A stretch of DNA of 64,000 bases. Origin: Chrysemys picta bellii (taxonomy: Eukaryota; Chordata; Testudines; Emydidae). The stretch spans positions 19,745,567-19,809,566 of the forward strand of contig NC_088809.1 in the NCBI RefSeq assembly GCF_011386835.1. The letters run 5' to 3'. Below, piece by piece: positions 1-11,549 of the stretch. Position 1 is the first letter of the stretch. Each line of letters opens with the position of its first letter. The notes beneath the pieces were generated by a model, which was not told where the DNA came from, did no database searches, and worked only from the letters and a program-made list of their open reading frames with translations. A program made the position numbers and the translations under genes.

Positions 1-207
1 ACAGCAGGGAAACCTTCCTCTTACAAGTGAGCTAAGCAAAAACCTGGTCTGGAGAATACCCAGAGGCGGCTGCCTCCCATCTCAGGAAACCACCCCAAAG
101 TCACAGCCTTGCGTTCGCTTTAGAGCAAATTTCACTCATACACCATGGAAATCCAGAAGAAGTTGACTGGTACCAGCCAGTTATCCTAGCTTTACGTGGA
201 TGGAATA

Positions 208-381
208 AGATATAATATCAGGGTTGGAAGGGACCTCATCTAGTCCAGCCCCCTGCTCAAAGCAGGACCAATCCCCAGACAGATTTTTAGCCTAGATCCC
301 TATATGGCCCCCTCAAGGATTGAACACACAACCCTGGGTTTAGCAAGCCAATGCTCAAACCACTGAGCTATCCCTCCCCCC
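208..381 (-). mobile_element. tRNA-derived SINE of turtle type
   Basis: Read on the minus strand it has a tRNA-like head GGGGGAGGGATAGCTCAGTG, an A box and a B-box region (GTGTTCAATCC), a GGGATCTAGG linker, and a tail TCCCTTCCAACCCTGATATT shared with CR1 3' ends. This is the well-known tortoise Pol III SINE organisation. Confidence 0.9.
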
Positions 382-414
382 AACACAGGGAAAGGAAGGT
401 CTTGGGGTTAAAGC

Positions 415-545
415 ATGAGTCAAACTCAGTAGATCTGGGTTCCTACAGCCTCCTGCTATGATCTTGGGCAAGTGCCTCGTTTTTGGTGCCTCAGTTTCTC
501 AGTTTGTAAAACTGAAATAATCCATCTGTTTCCCCCTTTGTGTCT
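415..545 (+). mobile_element. MIR-like SINE fragment
   Basis: The core GATCTTGGGCAAGTGCCTC, with GTGCCTCAGTTTCTCAGTTT and TGTAAAACTGAAATAATCC, matches the conserved MIR/CORE-SINE block. Confidence 0.7.
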
Positions 546-1244
546 GTTTAGAATGTAGCCCAGCCCTTATGTACGTCTCAGCATGCCACATCCCACGCGT
601 GGGGCATAATGCGGGCCAAAGACCCAAAACAAGAGGGGGGGGGGGAAGTCATCCATGCCAGGAAACAAAGTGCCATGCGACTCCTTCCTTTCGCGTAAAT
701 GACCCTTCCTAAGGGCCCAGCTCCATGATTTGCACTTTTTGCTGTTAATCCTTTCCAGCAATCCCAGGGGGACGCTCCACCTCTGTGTGTGGGGAACGTA
801 GGGACCTTGGGGAGAATTCTTCCCTCCACATCCCTCCTTAAAACGCCTTTGCTGCGACGCCAAACAAACACACACTTGACAATGTTGTGCTCACGGCCCA
901 TCCTGCTGCCTCACTGTTCCTCGTATTGTCCCCTCTGTCTGCCTCCACCTGCTGGCTCTGGTCTTAGATCTGTGGTACTCAGACTGAGGACCAGGTGCGG
1001 CAAGTGGCTCTTTACATGGGTCTGTCTGTGCAGCCCATGACATTCAAACATCATGTGATTTAACAACCAATCAGGATGCTTTTACTATCTTTTTTACCAA
1101 TTGTAGAACACTTGGCCAGTCCTTTTGCTGGGAGATGAATAGACAGATTTATTAGTAAATGAAGCAATGAATTCACAGGACTGTGGCTTTTTGGGAATAT
1201 TGATGGCTAATTTGGCTCCTGCACCACTGAGATCTGGGTCTCTG
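546..1244. other. No recognised gene
   Basis: Mixed-composition sequence with short frames only (for example 567-901 on the minus strand) lacking family resemblance. Confidence 0.6.
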
Positions 1245-1656
1245 TCTTAGATTATGAGGAGAGGCTGAGGGAACTGGGGTTATTTAGTCTGCAGAAGAGA
1301 AAGTGAGGGAGGAATTGCTAGCAGCCTTCAACTAGCTGAAGGGGGGTTCCAAAGAGGATGGAGCTCGGCTGTTCTCAGTGGTGGCAGATGACAGAACAAG
1401 GAGCAATGGTCTCAAGTCGCAGTGGGGGAGGTCTAGGTTGGATATTAGGAAACACTATTTCACTAGGAGGGTGGTGAAGCACTGGAATGGGTTCCCTAGG
1501 GAGGTGGTGGAATCTCCTTCCTTAGAAGTTTTTTAAGGCCCGGCTTGACAAAGCCCTGGCTGGGATGATTTAGTTGGGGATTGGTCCTGCTTTGAGCAGA
1601 GGATTGGACTAGATGACCTCCTGAGGTCCCTTCCAACCCTGATATTCTATGACTCT
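1245..1656 (+). mobile_element. CR1-type LINE, 3' fragment
   Basis: The 3' end of the reverse-transcriptase ORF is recognisable, from a GLFSLQKRK-like block through LKGG to [18 protein letters not shown] and the short CR1 3' UTR ending GATATTCTATGACTCT. It is 5'-truncated and carries a frameshift (TTTTTTAAGG). The same family inserted again at 48590. Confidence 0.88.
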
Positions 1657-1914
1657 TTGGGGGCAGGGATTGTCAATTTGTTCTGTGTTTGTACAACACC
1701 TGGCACAATGGGGTCCGTGACAGGGGCTCATCTCCGCTCCAATAATACATACAAATATAAGAATAATTAGGGATTAAAAACCTGAGTCAGATTGTTTAGG
1801 AAGGACTGGAAGGTTCTCAGATAGTACAATCATGAGGGCAGTATATGATCCTATGAAGAATAGAATAGAGCAAAGGGTTCAGATCTTCCTCACAGTCTAG
1901 CTACTCCTGTAATT

Positions 1915-2488
1915 AGAGCTGGGCAAACATTTCGCAGCGCTGGCAGCACCAAGACATTTCGCAAATCCGCGTCAGTTTCACCAAATTGTCCCTCTTGGGG
2001 GTGGGGCGGAGAGGTCTGTTCGCAGGAAATTCGGAAATGTAAAAGTCGTTTTGGATTTATATTAAAATGGTTTTAAAAGTTAAAAATGATCAAAATCAAA
2101 GTGAAAATGTTGCATTTGGCCCAAAGCAACGTTTAGTCAAGTTTTCAATTTGCTGAAAATCCCCCCCCCAAAAATCATTTTCGGATCCACCTGAAGCAGG
2201 GCCGGCTCCAGGCACCGGCTTAAGAAGCAGGTGCATGGGGCGGCCCAGGGGAAGGGGCGGCACCTGCGGCAATTCGGGGGCGGCAGGTCCCTCACTCCCT
2301 CTAGGAGCGAAGGACGTGCCGCTGAACTGCTGCCGCTGATCGCGGCTTTTTTTTTTTTTTTTTTTTTTTTTTTTGGTGCTTGGGGCAGCAGAAATGCTGG
2401 AGCCGGCTCTGACCTGAAGTGAATGGTTTGCCCAATTTTTTGGAAGTGCTAGCGAACCAAAACAAAACTGTTTTTTTCCTGGCTCTGA
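1915..2488. mobile_element. Degenerate hAT-like element of the GAGCTGGTCA...CCAGCTC type
   Basis: The left end AGAGCTGGGCAAACATTTCGC and the right end TTTTCCTGGCTCT are inverted relatives of the termini at 50020-50535. Weak flanking similarity (CTGTAATT and CTGCAATA) suggests an eroded 8-bp duplication. The interior is rich in AAATTTTC and AAAACGTTT words. It is interrupted by a younger element at 2197-2411. Confidence 0.55.
2197..2411. mobile_element. hAT-like MITE nested in the 1915-2488 element
   Basis: It begins CAGGGCCGGCTCCAGG and ends CTGGAGCCGGCTCTG. It is flanked by a perfect 8-bp duplication ACCTGAAG (2189-2196 and 2412-2419). It contains an imperfect internal inverted repeat (2280-2300 and 2303-2323) and a run of 28 T (2347-2374). 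A decayed relative lies at 16998-17215. Confidence 0.85.
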
Positions 2489-2499
2489 CTGCAATACAA

Positions 2500-3100
2500 A
2501 TAACAATGACAAAAGTGGGGGCATGTGCATAGAAAGAAACCATGTCTCCAAAGCAAACGCAACAGAGAGAGCTGTCTGCGTGACTTACTGTTAATAATGG
2601 GGAAAGCGAAAACAGCAGCCATCTGGAAACCTTCATCGATCCTCCCATGCCTTAAACATTACCTCACTATAAATAAAAACGTGGCGAGACACTGCAACAG
2701 GCCAAAATAATGGAGCGTTAATCTAAATTAGACCCAGAAACTGCAACGCTCAGCATTCGCTAATGGCTGGGTCCCTGCTACATTTCGTTCAGACCGCATG
2801 CCGGCCAGGAAATTCAGTGGCAGCGGCAAATGGCACGATACGACTGACACAGCAGAGTGCAGCTGGAGGGGATCAACTACTGGCCTTCTGGGGCATCCTT
2901 CCTGAGCTCCAGTCCTATTTCTGGGAAGTTTGTCTTGTATCGCTCTCTCTAACAGCATGCATGTCGGATAGGCTCCAAGCCCGGCCTCCGGCTTTCACTG
3001 TATTAGGCCAGGCTACAGCACTGCCGGTTGGTTCCCCATTGAGTGCATGGGAGCTTGTTTCATTTTAAGGTCACTGTAGTGCATAGGACTTGGGTAGTAT
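2500..3100. other. No recognised gene
   Basis: Single-copy-looking sequence between two DNA-transposon regions. Frames of 60-101 codons show no recognisable protein. Confidence 0.6.
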
Positions 3101-3102
3101 CT

Positions 3103-3732
3103 AGGGCCCTACCAAATTCACAGCCATGAAAAATGCATCATGGTCTGAAATCTGGTCCCCTGCCCGGTGAAATCTGGTCTTTTGTGTGCTTTTACCCTCT
3201 ACTCTACAGAGTTCACGGGAAGACCAGCGTTTCTCAAATTTGGGGTCCTGGCCCAAAAGGGAGTTGCGGGGGCGGGCGGGGGGGGGATCATGGTATTGCC
3301 ATCCTTTATTCTGCACTGCCTTCAGAGCTGGACGGCCAGAGAGTGGCGGTTGCTGACTGAGGGCCCAGCTCTGCAGGCAGCAGTGTAGAAGTAAGGGTGG
3401 CAATACCACACCATGCCTTCTTTACTGCTGCTAACGGCGGCTCTGCCTGAGAGCTGGGCTCCCGGACAGCAGCCGCCGCTCTCCAGCAGCCCAGCTCTGA
3501 GGCAGCGCCACCAGCAGCAGCGCAGAAGTAAGGGTAGCAGTACCACAACCCCCCCTACAATAAACTTGCAATCCTGCCCCCCAACCATCCCTTTCTGGGT
3601 CAGGATCCTTACAGTTACAACACCCTGACATTTCAGATTTAAATAGCTGAAGTCATGACATTTAGGATTTTTTAAATCCTACGACTGTGAAATTGACCAA
3701 AACGGACCGCAAATTTGGTAGGCCCCTAGTAA
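3103..3732. mobile_element. DNA transposon with two tandem palindromes
   Basis: The left end CTAGGGCCCTACCAAATTC and the right end, complemented, CTAGGGGCCTACCAAATTTG form a terminal inverted repeat. Between them lie two successive imperfect palindromes. Palindrome 1 spans 3291-3408, with TGGTATTGCC matching GGCAATACCA and AGAGCTGG matching CCAGCTCT. Palindrome 2 spans 3419-3541, with AGAGCTGGG (3450-3458) matching CCCAGCTCT (3490-3498). The two are similar to each other. Frames on both strands here are consequences of the symmetry. Confidence 0.75.
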
Positions 3733-3734
3733 TA

Positions 3735-5630
3735 GGCCTTCAAAAGGTTTGTGTGGAGTAGGCCTGGTATATAGTTAGTAAACATTAGGGTGACCATAGA
3801 CTGAATACGGGACACTTGGTAAAATTACTCATATTCAAGCGAGTTCAATGGCAATCAGAACTAGGCAGTACACACGTTCAAACTAACATCAGGTTGACTG
3901 AGCCCCTGCTAAAAAGAAATACTGCCTAGTTGGATTCTTTTCGTTTCCCTTCTTATCTTTAAGGCTTTAGGGTTCACACGGGGGCAGGTGACACTCACAC
4001 TCCTGTACGCCTCTATCAGACGTGGGGATGGGAGGGGGTGACTGACCAACCGGACTCTCCCTGTCCGGAGCTCTCTGCCCTCCACGCCTCACTGGGCCCC
4101 CGGGCTGCACCTGCCTCCCCTGGTACCTTGCGCTGCATCTTCCCAAGGGAACACATGAGGGGGCGGGGAGAGCATGCTGGGTCACATGCCCCCCTCCCCA
4201 GATTTCTGCCAGGGTTCACACCGGAATGTGGCCAGCAGCAGCCTTTCAGCACCGTGCAGGAGGGAAGGGATGGGAGCAGCTTCCAGCTGGGGGGGGGGGG
4301 GGGGGGGGGGATGACCCGTCTTTGCAGCACTCGTCCCCCCCTCCCCCGCACAGTGTCAAAAGGCAGCTAACACCTCCAGGCTGCTGCTCCCCACTGACAT
4401 AACCCAGCCGCCTCCGCTACAGCGCGGGCAGGAAGGAGTTAAGCCCGAAGGATGTATTGTGCACCAGGGCCCAGGGAACCGGACTGCAGGGCTTCAGCAG
4501 ACCGGCCAGAGAGGTGGCTCAGCAGGGGAGGGTGCCTAGGGGACGGAGCAGCCCGGCGCTCCCCGGGGGCAGGACGCAGGGTTGGGGGTGAAGAGGGTGC
4601 TAAGCCCCCCCTCCCGGGGGCTGCGGTGGAGCCTGCAGGCTCGGGGCGGGAACAGCTGTAAATCGCTTCCCTCCTCCCACCACCACTCCGGAGGCTTCCC
4701 CGTGCCAGTGCTCGGCTCCTCCTGGCCAGTGCTGCGGGGCGGAGGGTCTTGGGCTTTCCCAGGGCACTGGCCCAGCCAGAGGCAGTAGGGGAAGGAAGGC
4801 GCCTGCTGGCGAGCTGGTTCTTCGCACAGTGCTGGGAGGGGGCTGTGCCCCACGGGGTGGGGGATATGAAGGAGCAGTGGGTCTGGGGGATGGTGGGGGG
4901 GGAAGGTGAAAAGCCGGGAGAGGACAGCGAGGGGGGAGCATGTAAAGAGCCGATGCGTGGGCAAGAGACGCAACACAACTGGAAAGCTACCCACACAGAC
5001 CTGCGTGCAGAGACACAAGCCAAACACCCAGCCTTGGCACCTGCCATCGCATTGTGCCGAACCAGGAGGCACATGCTGCCCTCTGCCTGTGGATTCAGAT
5101 TGCCACAGGCCGCCCGGGCCCGAGGCAGGGTCCGGCCAGTGACTGCCATGTGCTCTCTGCTCATCCAGGATTAGACGGGGACGGCAGGGCTGATGGCGGG
5201 CGGGCAGGTGGGTGGAAACAGCCAACCGAGATTAAAATGCTGTGTGATGGCGCTGCCTGGTAAGCTCATGCCGGCCCCTGCTCCGCCAGGTAATTGAAAC
5301 GTCTGCTGCTGTCTCTTCCTGGCCTGCGCTGGCGGTTCAGGAGGCCGGAGTCAAATCAATTACTGCAGAGCGAGACCCCGCGGAGCCCTGCTCCAGGGAG
5401 GAGAGTTACAGCGGCAGAGAAACATCTCTCTTTGATTTACAGCACCTGGAACTGCCTTCCAGAGGAGACGGGAAGCTGAGCTCCCGAGCATTAAAAAGAG
5501 CCCCTGGCACACCCCAGCCTGGGTCATTCCATCCTGCTTCTCTGGACCAGTTATAGCTGGGGAGGAGAATCTTCTACGCATCCTGCTATAGTTCCTAACT
5601 GGGGAGGGACCAGAGTCTGCCAAACTGGGG
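3735..5630. other. GC-rich non-coding stretch with possible CpG island
   Basis: A fragment of a hAT-like left end (AGGGTGACCATAGACTG) is at 3788. From about 4040 to 5450 the sequence is GC-rich with moderate CpG, and overlapping long frames on both strands show no recognisable protein. A distal promoter or first exon of an unseen transcript is possible but not supported by any motif I can name. Confidence 0.4.
4289..4310. repeat. Poly-G run of 22
   Basis: 22 consecutive G on the plus strand. Similar runs occur at 19209-19228 (G20), 23859-23876 (C18) and 59798-59812 (G15). All could form G-quadruplexes. Confidence 0.95.
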
Positions 5631-5634
5631 ATGA

Positions 5635-5832
5635 GCCTGGGTTCTACCACTGACCTACTGTGTGACCGTGGGCACGTCCCAGCTCCGTGCCTCAGTTTCC
5701 CCTCCCTGCCATGTCTATTTAGACTACAAGCACTCTGGGGCACCGACGGGGTCTGCAGAGTGCCTAGCACGATGGGGCCCTGATCTTAGCTGGTGCCTTC
5801 TAGCTACTATGGCAACACAAATAATAACAGCA
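5635..5832 (+). mobile_element. MIR-like SINE with long tail
   Basis: The core TGTGTGACCGTGGGCACGTC and GTGCCTCAGTTTCCCCTCC is followed by a tail with AGAGTGCCTAGCACGATGGG and ending AACACAAATAATAAC. That tail is shared by several copies in this window, for example 1660-1765, 47250-47370, 53475-53580 and 55318-55395. Confidence 0.75.
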
Positions 5833-6896
5833 GCTGTGCAATGTTAAACTGCCTGCTCGCTCCACCCAGAGGCAGCCGCATTTCAGTAGCAAATAAAGGA
5901 ATGGCTGTCCCGAATGCATTGCAGGATCCTCCGGAGGGAAAGATGCGATTTACATGGACACTATTCAGTGTTATTCAGCACTGGAGGCTGCAATTATTTA
6001 GTGCGGTGTACGTTCAATGCCATGTGACCAGGGCAGCTGGCTGGCAATGGTTACTGCAGCAGGCCTTGTTAGCTCAAGGTGGAACCATCAACACGGGCGT
6101 CTTGCTGATGACATTTGACCATGGGCATTTCTCCCCTTCCCTGGGTGTGAGCCACTGGCAAAGTATGTACAGTAGCCCACGCTGCCATGACATGCAATGG
6201 CCCGCCCGTTAGGCCAGGAGGGACTTGGCCTGACAAGCCCTGGTTGAGAAGCAATGACCCCTCCCCACCCCCTGGGGATAAGCAGAGGCGCTCCCCAAAG
6301 ACAACAGGCAGTGAAAAACCTTTTCTAAATGAGAAGCCAAAGCAAGGACCTTAAAGCTAAGAGAGACAAGGGGCATACACCAGTGGGGGAAAGAGATGCA
6401 GCAGCGAGAGGCACGCTGGGGTCAGGAAAAACTTCTACAGGTCTCCCCGCCCCCCACCCCGGACGGACTAAACTTTGCATCAATCTCAGAATTTGCCTGC
6501 TAGCTAATGGCTGGTGGCATCAGCATGTCCCTGCCCCTACCTCTCACGCACCATGGCTGCAGGGGCGGAACTGCTTTCTGATGCATGTTGTAGGTTTCCC
6601 TATTTGGAGCCTACGTTTTATTTAGCCTGAGTAAAGGGGCCGAATTCACAAGCCCAAAGGGGATGGTCCTTGTGCACATCCAGGCAGGGTGTCCCGCCTC
6701 CTCCTTTGTAGGAGCATTACAGGGGAACTTAGTGCATGGAAAACAGGCACTGGCTGTCCGCATAGCCCCTGCCACCGCACACTTGAACGGTCCTTGTGCA
6801 TATTAACCTGCACCCAGTTCAGCACAGAGCAGATCAAAGCATGCTAGGGAACTTGTAGCACGGGGTCCACATGAACAGTTAGTGCACAGAAGATTC

Positions 6897-6917
6897 TCAC
6901 ACACACACACACACACA
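6897..6917. repeat. (AC)n microsatellite
   Basis: About ten uninterrupted AC repeats. Confidence 0.95.
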
Positions 6918-6969
6918 GCTTGCCGCAGACTAACTGTCCATCTAGACAAGCCCTTGCGTGAGAGAGTAG

Positions 6970-7157
6970 AGCCCCACGTTGTGCTAGGCACGGTACAGAC
7001 ATCTAACAAGAGGCAGGCCCTGCCCCAGAGCGCTCGTAAGCTGGGTTGGCAAAATAGGGACAGGCAAAGTGACTTCCCCAAGGTCAGCAGCAGAGCGGAG
7101 GCTCGACCCCAGGTCTACTGGGTCTCAATGCAGCCCGCTAACCACACTGTCTCCCTA
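6970..7157 (-). mobile_element. MIR-like SINE fragment
   Basis: The complement of the tail (GTGCTAGGCACGGTACAGAC) is followed by the complement of the core (AAGTGACTTCCCCAAGGTCA) and head (GCCCGCTAACCACACTGTCT). Confidence 0.75.
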
Positions 7158-7839
7158 AAGTCTTTTGCTGCAATATTGCATCACTTGTTAACAATGGAGG
7201 ACACAGGTCCACTTTCAGCCAAGGGCGAGGCAATTCAGCACAAGAATTTGACAATTACCCTCTTGGAGTTCAGATCCCCTCCGTCCCGACACGCGCTCAT
7301 GCACCAGAGTGCTGCTAAGGGACGACAAGCCCTAGTTACGCGAGGCTCCAGCCGTTCTCTGAAAGGCCACGACTCCCATGTGCCAATACGAAAAATCATT
7401 CTGTCTGCTTGGCCGGGGGCTCCCAAGCCATCTGCCGGCCTCACTGTCAGAGTCTGGGATTAAACTGGTCCCCTTCTAGGCAGGCGCTGACATTTCCTGC
7501 ATTAAAGCTCTCTCCCCACAGGTCTGCTGTCAGTTGCAGCCCGGGTGTTAACACTGCATTTGCAAATAGGGCTCTCCAGATGGCTCTCCCCTGTGTCCTT
7601 CCCAGGCAGCCCACTCCCAGGTATAGCATTCGCAAACTGGGGCCAAAAATCACCCCATTTACCAACACGTGGCAGGCAGGAGGAGGGTGTTGGGCAGCTC
7701 CTGGCTCGATCGGTGGGCAGTACTAGAGAGGGAGGGACCTGGGATGGAAAAGGTTTGGAACAGCTGGTTTTAAGGAATATCCAGGGCCTGTAAAGGGTCC
7801 AAAGCTAACACTGAAAGCCAGGGGCTGTAGAAAAAGGAC

Positions 7840-8199
7840 TAGAACTGGGCAGCAAGCAGATTTCCTGTTTCATGGGGAATGCAAAAAAATTTTTTTTTTG
7901 GGAGGGGGAGGAAAATAGTTTCATGGAAAACTTTGACTAAGTTTGTTTTTAAAAAGCCTGTTTTGTGTCAATCATTTCAATGAAATGTTCTGACTTTGTT
8001 CTTTAATCTATAAAACAATGACTGTCATTGAAAAAAAAAAAAAAAAAAAAAAATCGAAAGGAGACATTTCGCCGTTATCAAAACCCTGCACGTTGGGAGC
8101 GTCATGGCACAATGTCATTGAAATTGAGACTTCCTTTGAAATATTTTGATTTTGAACAACAGAATTTTCATCCCAAAACCTTTTTCCAACCAGCTCTGA
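7840..8199. mobile_element. Degenerate element of the ACTGGGC...CCAGCTCT type
   Basis: Terminal TAGAACTGGGCA and AACCAGCTCTGA resemble the ends of the elements at 1915 and 50020. The flanks AAAAGGAC and AAAACACC could be an eroded 8-bp duplication. The interior is A/T-homopolymer-rich, including a run of 23 A at 8031-8053. Confidence 0.5.
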
Positions 8200-8527
8200 A
8201 AAACACCCTCTTTTCTTAGCAGAGACGTGTGAATAATTTAGGCGTGTCAGCACTTCAACAAGTCACTAGGGGGAGACAGCGGGTAACATGGTGCCAGACA
8301 ACATGTCAAACATTCAGGTGGCCTAGTGGACGAAGGGGCGGCTGGACCCTCCTCTAAATTTTTGCTGCTGGCTGAATCTAATTAATTAGCTGAATCTAAT
8401 TAGCTGTGACAGCTTTTCATCGGGGCGTATTTCATGGTTATTTAAATCTACATAGCTAAATAAATACAATCCAAAAATTTGAGTTTGCATCTGTAACAAG
8501 CTCCACTGATGTAAATATGCATCTATC

Positions 8528-8700
8528 ACTATAGCTGCGTCCAGAGAAGCGGGTTTCCCTGATTTAACTATGTCAGTTTCTTATACTGACTGAGTTAAAT
8601 CACAACAAAAACTGTCGACGCCCCTAAGAGCATCTACATTGCCTTTTTCACCAGCTTAACTAAATCATTTTGAAGTCACACCTGGTGCTAAACTAACTAA
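8528..8700. mobile_element. Decayed DNA-transposon fragment
   Basis: TATAGCTGCGTCCAGAG, GATTTAACTATGTCAGTTTC and CTACATTGCCTTTTTCACC resemble the TAGCTATGTC/GTCTACA group. Ends are not defined. Confidence 0.35.
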
Positions 8701-9388
8701 ACTGTATCAAAGAGAACCCTCAGTCCTAGCCAGAGCTTCGTGGATGTCAACTGATATCACAATATCTTGATTTTCAGGGCATGATACATGGTCTATTTCT
8801 TCACCAAGGCTTTTGGAGAGAGGGAGAGGTGTGTGTGGACATGAGAGAATGTGCTGGTTTTATGTTACTGTCTCTTTAAAATTAAGTCAGGGAGCCCTGG
8901 ATAAGAGCTCTCTTCTCCCATTCCCCATGTTAGAATTCTGAATACATTTCTATCATCCCTTTCAGCCCACAGGACCCTAAAGTGATTTACCAACGATAGG
9001 CAAATCACTCGCCTCTGAAGCGCAACCACTTCTGGGGAGAGGCGGGTCAGCTCTTTAACGCCCCACAGCACCACTGTGCGCAGGACAAAGTGAGGCACAA
9101 GATCACATCCAGTGGAAACTGCGGGTGGAATGTAGGCCAAGAGAATGTTATTAACCAACTGGAGCAGAGCCAGGACTCTAGGCTAACAATCCCTTTCCAA
9201 CAGCTCAGCGGGATCTTTAATGGCTACAAGAGGGTGGAACCCTTGGGACCCAAAAAGGAGATTTCCGGGAGAAAGCCGCTTCACTCAAAATGCCGACTGC
9301 AGCAATGCTCTCAAGTGGGCAGTTGAGTTTTGATGTGTTTGTATTTCTCTGCAGTGTGCTGGTCTTACACTTCTGCGTCTACACCAGT

Positions 9389-9750
9389 TCTTAACCTTTA
9401 CTGCAGCCTGCACCCCTTTGGTTCTCAGAAATGGGTTCTCGCACCCCTTATCAAATATCGTTGAAATAGGTCAGTTCTTTAAACCTAGATATATCATACG
9501 TATAGAATGAAAGAGAGAAATATATAATTCTATTTTAATTTTGCAGTTAAAATTTAACGCAGTAATCGTTAAAAAATGTAGAATGTTAATAAATAATAGG
9601 TTTGATGAAACAAAGTAGTTGTAGTTACGTGCCTGTGCTTAGTTTGTGTTTTTGATGATTTACCTTCTAAAAAACTCTGGCATGTCTTGCACCTCCAGCA
9701 AGGGCATCTTGCATCCAAGGGGTGCATGCACCCCAGGTTAAGAACCACTG
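9389..9750. mobile_element. hAT-like element (AGTTCTTAACC termini)
   Basis: The left end CAGTTCTTAACC and the right end GGTTAAGAACCACTG are inverted repeats, flanked by GTCTACAC and CTCTACAC, a near-identical 8-bp duplication. Subterminal GCACCCCTT and GGGGTGCATGC are also inverted. The interior (9470-9660) is AT-rich and non-coding. Confidence 0.75.
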
Positions 9751-10235
9751 CTCTACACATACACAAGCCTGCGGATTCTGCCCAGCCGGGTCGTGCAATG
9801 CTTCGGCACTCCTGAAACAAAGTGTGTTCAGGCCCAGCTTGCCGACCTCTCCCATGAGACGAATGCAAGTGTGGGGAAGGGTGTGGTCTCTGAAATGCAC
9901 GCACATCATCTGGACAGAGCAGATGCCCAGAGCCGGTGGGGACATCGGGTTCTCTCCATTGAGGGGTGCATGGGGATGGGACATTATAATTCAATCTGTC
10001 TCCAAATAGCCAGTAAGTCAACCCCTCTCTCTCTCTATTCTGTTCCATTCTGGTTCTTATACCACCCTGCTTATGATTTATCTATATGGCTATAATGCCC
10101 TATTGTGCTAGGCACTGTACAAACAGAACAAAAAAGATGCTCCTTGCTTCAAAGCCCGTCCAAGGTCTGTATTAATAGCTCTGTCCGCCATGTACGGTCC
10201 TCCCAAGAGCCAGAGCTCTGTTCCTAGATCTCTAC

Positions 10236-10236
<1 letters not shown>

Positions 10237-10281
<45 letters not shown>
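10237..10281. repeat. Poly-A run of 45
   Basis: 45 consecutive A, the longest homopolymer seen. It may be the tail of an unrecognised retroposed sequence or a growing microsatellite. Confidence 0.95.
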
Positions 10282-10285
<4 letters not shown>

Positions 10286-10703
10286 CCTTTATTTGGTAAT
10301 CTGGGGTGTTTGTTTTTACTTCATATTTAAAAATGGGGGGGGGAGATAAGAAACCCTTGGTAACCATGTAAAGCTGGCGTAGGGCTAAAAAGTAGCAGAG
10401 ATCACAGAATCTGTGTCCTTGATGCTTGTCATATCCAGCTCTGCTACATCCAAGGACAAACAGATGAGCCACTTCTATCAATGGAAAGAACCAGAGAAAA
10501 ATAGACTCCAGGGCTTGGTAAAAGGAGTCCAGATAAAGGAGAGAAAAGAGCGAATGAAAACTCAAGCCCACGGACTGGAGCTTTAGCTGGCCAGACAGGA
10601 ATTTTTTTTAAGTGCTTTTAAGAAGCCAGACTGACAGCTCTGCTCCTGTATCCACCAGCCAGGGACATCAGAGCCGGTATCCAGGAATGTCTCCACGCTA
10701 GTT

Positions 10704-10880
10704 AAAACAACAAGGAGTCCGGTGGCACCTTAAAGACTAACAGATTTATTTGGGGATAAGCAGAAGTGAGGTTTTTACCCATGAAAGCTTGTGCCCAAAT
10801 AAATCTGTTAGTCTTAAGGTGCCACCAGACTCCTTGTTGGTTTTGTAGATACAGACTAACATGGTTACCCCCAATACTTG
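10704..10880 (-). mobile_element. Second, older foldback retroposon of the same family
   Basis: Arms of about 41 bp (about 10711-10752 and 10797-10837) share CAAGGAGTC, GTGGCACCTTA, AGACTAACAGATTTATTT and AAGCTT words with the copy at 54903. The unpaired head, TAGATACAGACTAACATGG, is at the right, so this copy is in minus orientation. It is flanked by TCCACGCTAGTT (10692-10703) and TCCATGCTAGTT (10881-10892), a 12-bp duplication with one change. Confidence 0.75.
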
Positions 10881-11549
10881 TCCATGCTAGTTGTGCCTCA
10901 ACCCAGCCCTGCTGGGACCCAACACTCCAACCAGATCCAGCCAACACTTATCACCGTGTGATAACCAGCCCAAAGATCTAAGGGCTGGACATTGAAATCA
11001 GCCACGTGCCAGCTGGAAAACAGGGGAATCATGGTAACCATCAGAATAATCAACTGTTGGAAGAGATCACCAGGGATGGGGTGGGGTCAACAGCACTTGG
11101 AGTCTTTACGTCCAGATTGCCTGTCTCTCAAAAGCACAGTCTAGCTCAACCACAAGGTATGGGCTTGCTGCAGGAATCGCTAGGCCAGTGAGAAATACAC
11201 TGGGGGGGGGGTTCAGCCCATTTCCCCTCTCACGAAGGGCACCAGCATCAACTCCTCGGCAGGTTCTTTGCTGAAACCGCCCAGGGCTGAGCAGTCCAGG
11301 CATCTGTGCTAGGAGCTGGTACTGCCACTGCCCAGGCCTCAAAACTGTTCCTGGGGCTGCAGTCTGTCACCTCTTCCTGGCCCTGGGGCTTCAGTGGGAA
11401 AGCACAAGGTCACACACGCATTCTTGCAGACTCCAGCCTGCGTGTCAGTCTGAGAACACTTAAAGGAGGCAAATATCAAATAGTAATCCTCAGTATGTAT
11501 AGCAGTGTCTCATCTGCAGCCTTCCAGACACTTTGCAGAGGCAACTAAG

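Larger units (their letters stand above)
5835..9380. other. Intergenic sequence outside listed repeats
   Basis: Apart from the repeats listed separately I see only single-copy-looking DNA with shadow frames. The 193-codon frame at 6882-7463 runs through the AC microsatellite and a MIR-like SINE and is not a gene. Confidence 0.6.

Noticed and set aside
4439..5225. 229- and 241-codon minus-strand frames
   Set aside because: GC-rich, stop-poor DNA gives overlapping frames on both strands. No domain, no codon pattern and no splice context.
10237..10281. Poly-A run as evidence of a processed pseudogene
   Set aside because: The sequence to its left shows no recognisable coding gene and no target duplication was found.
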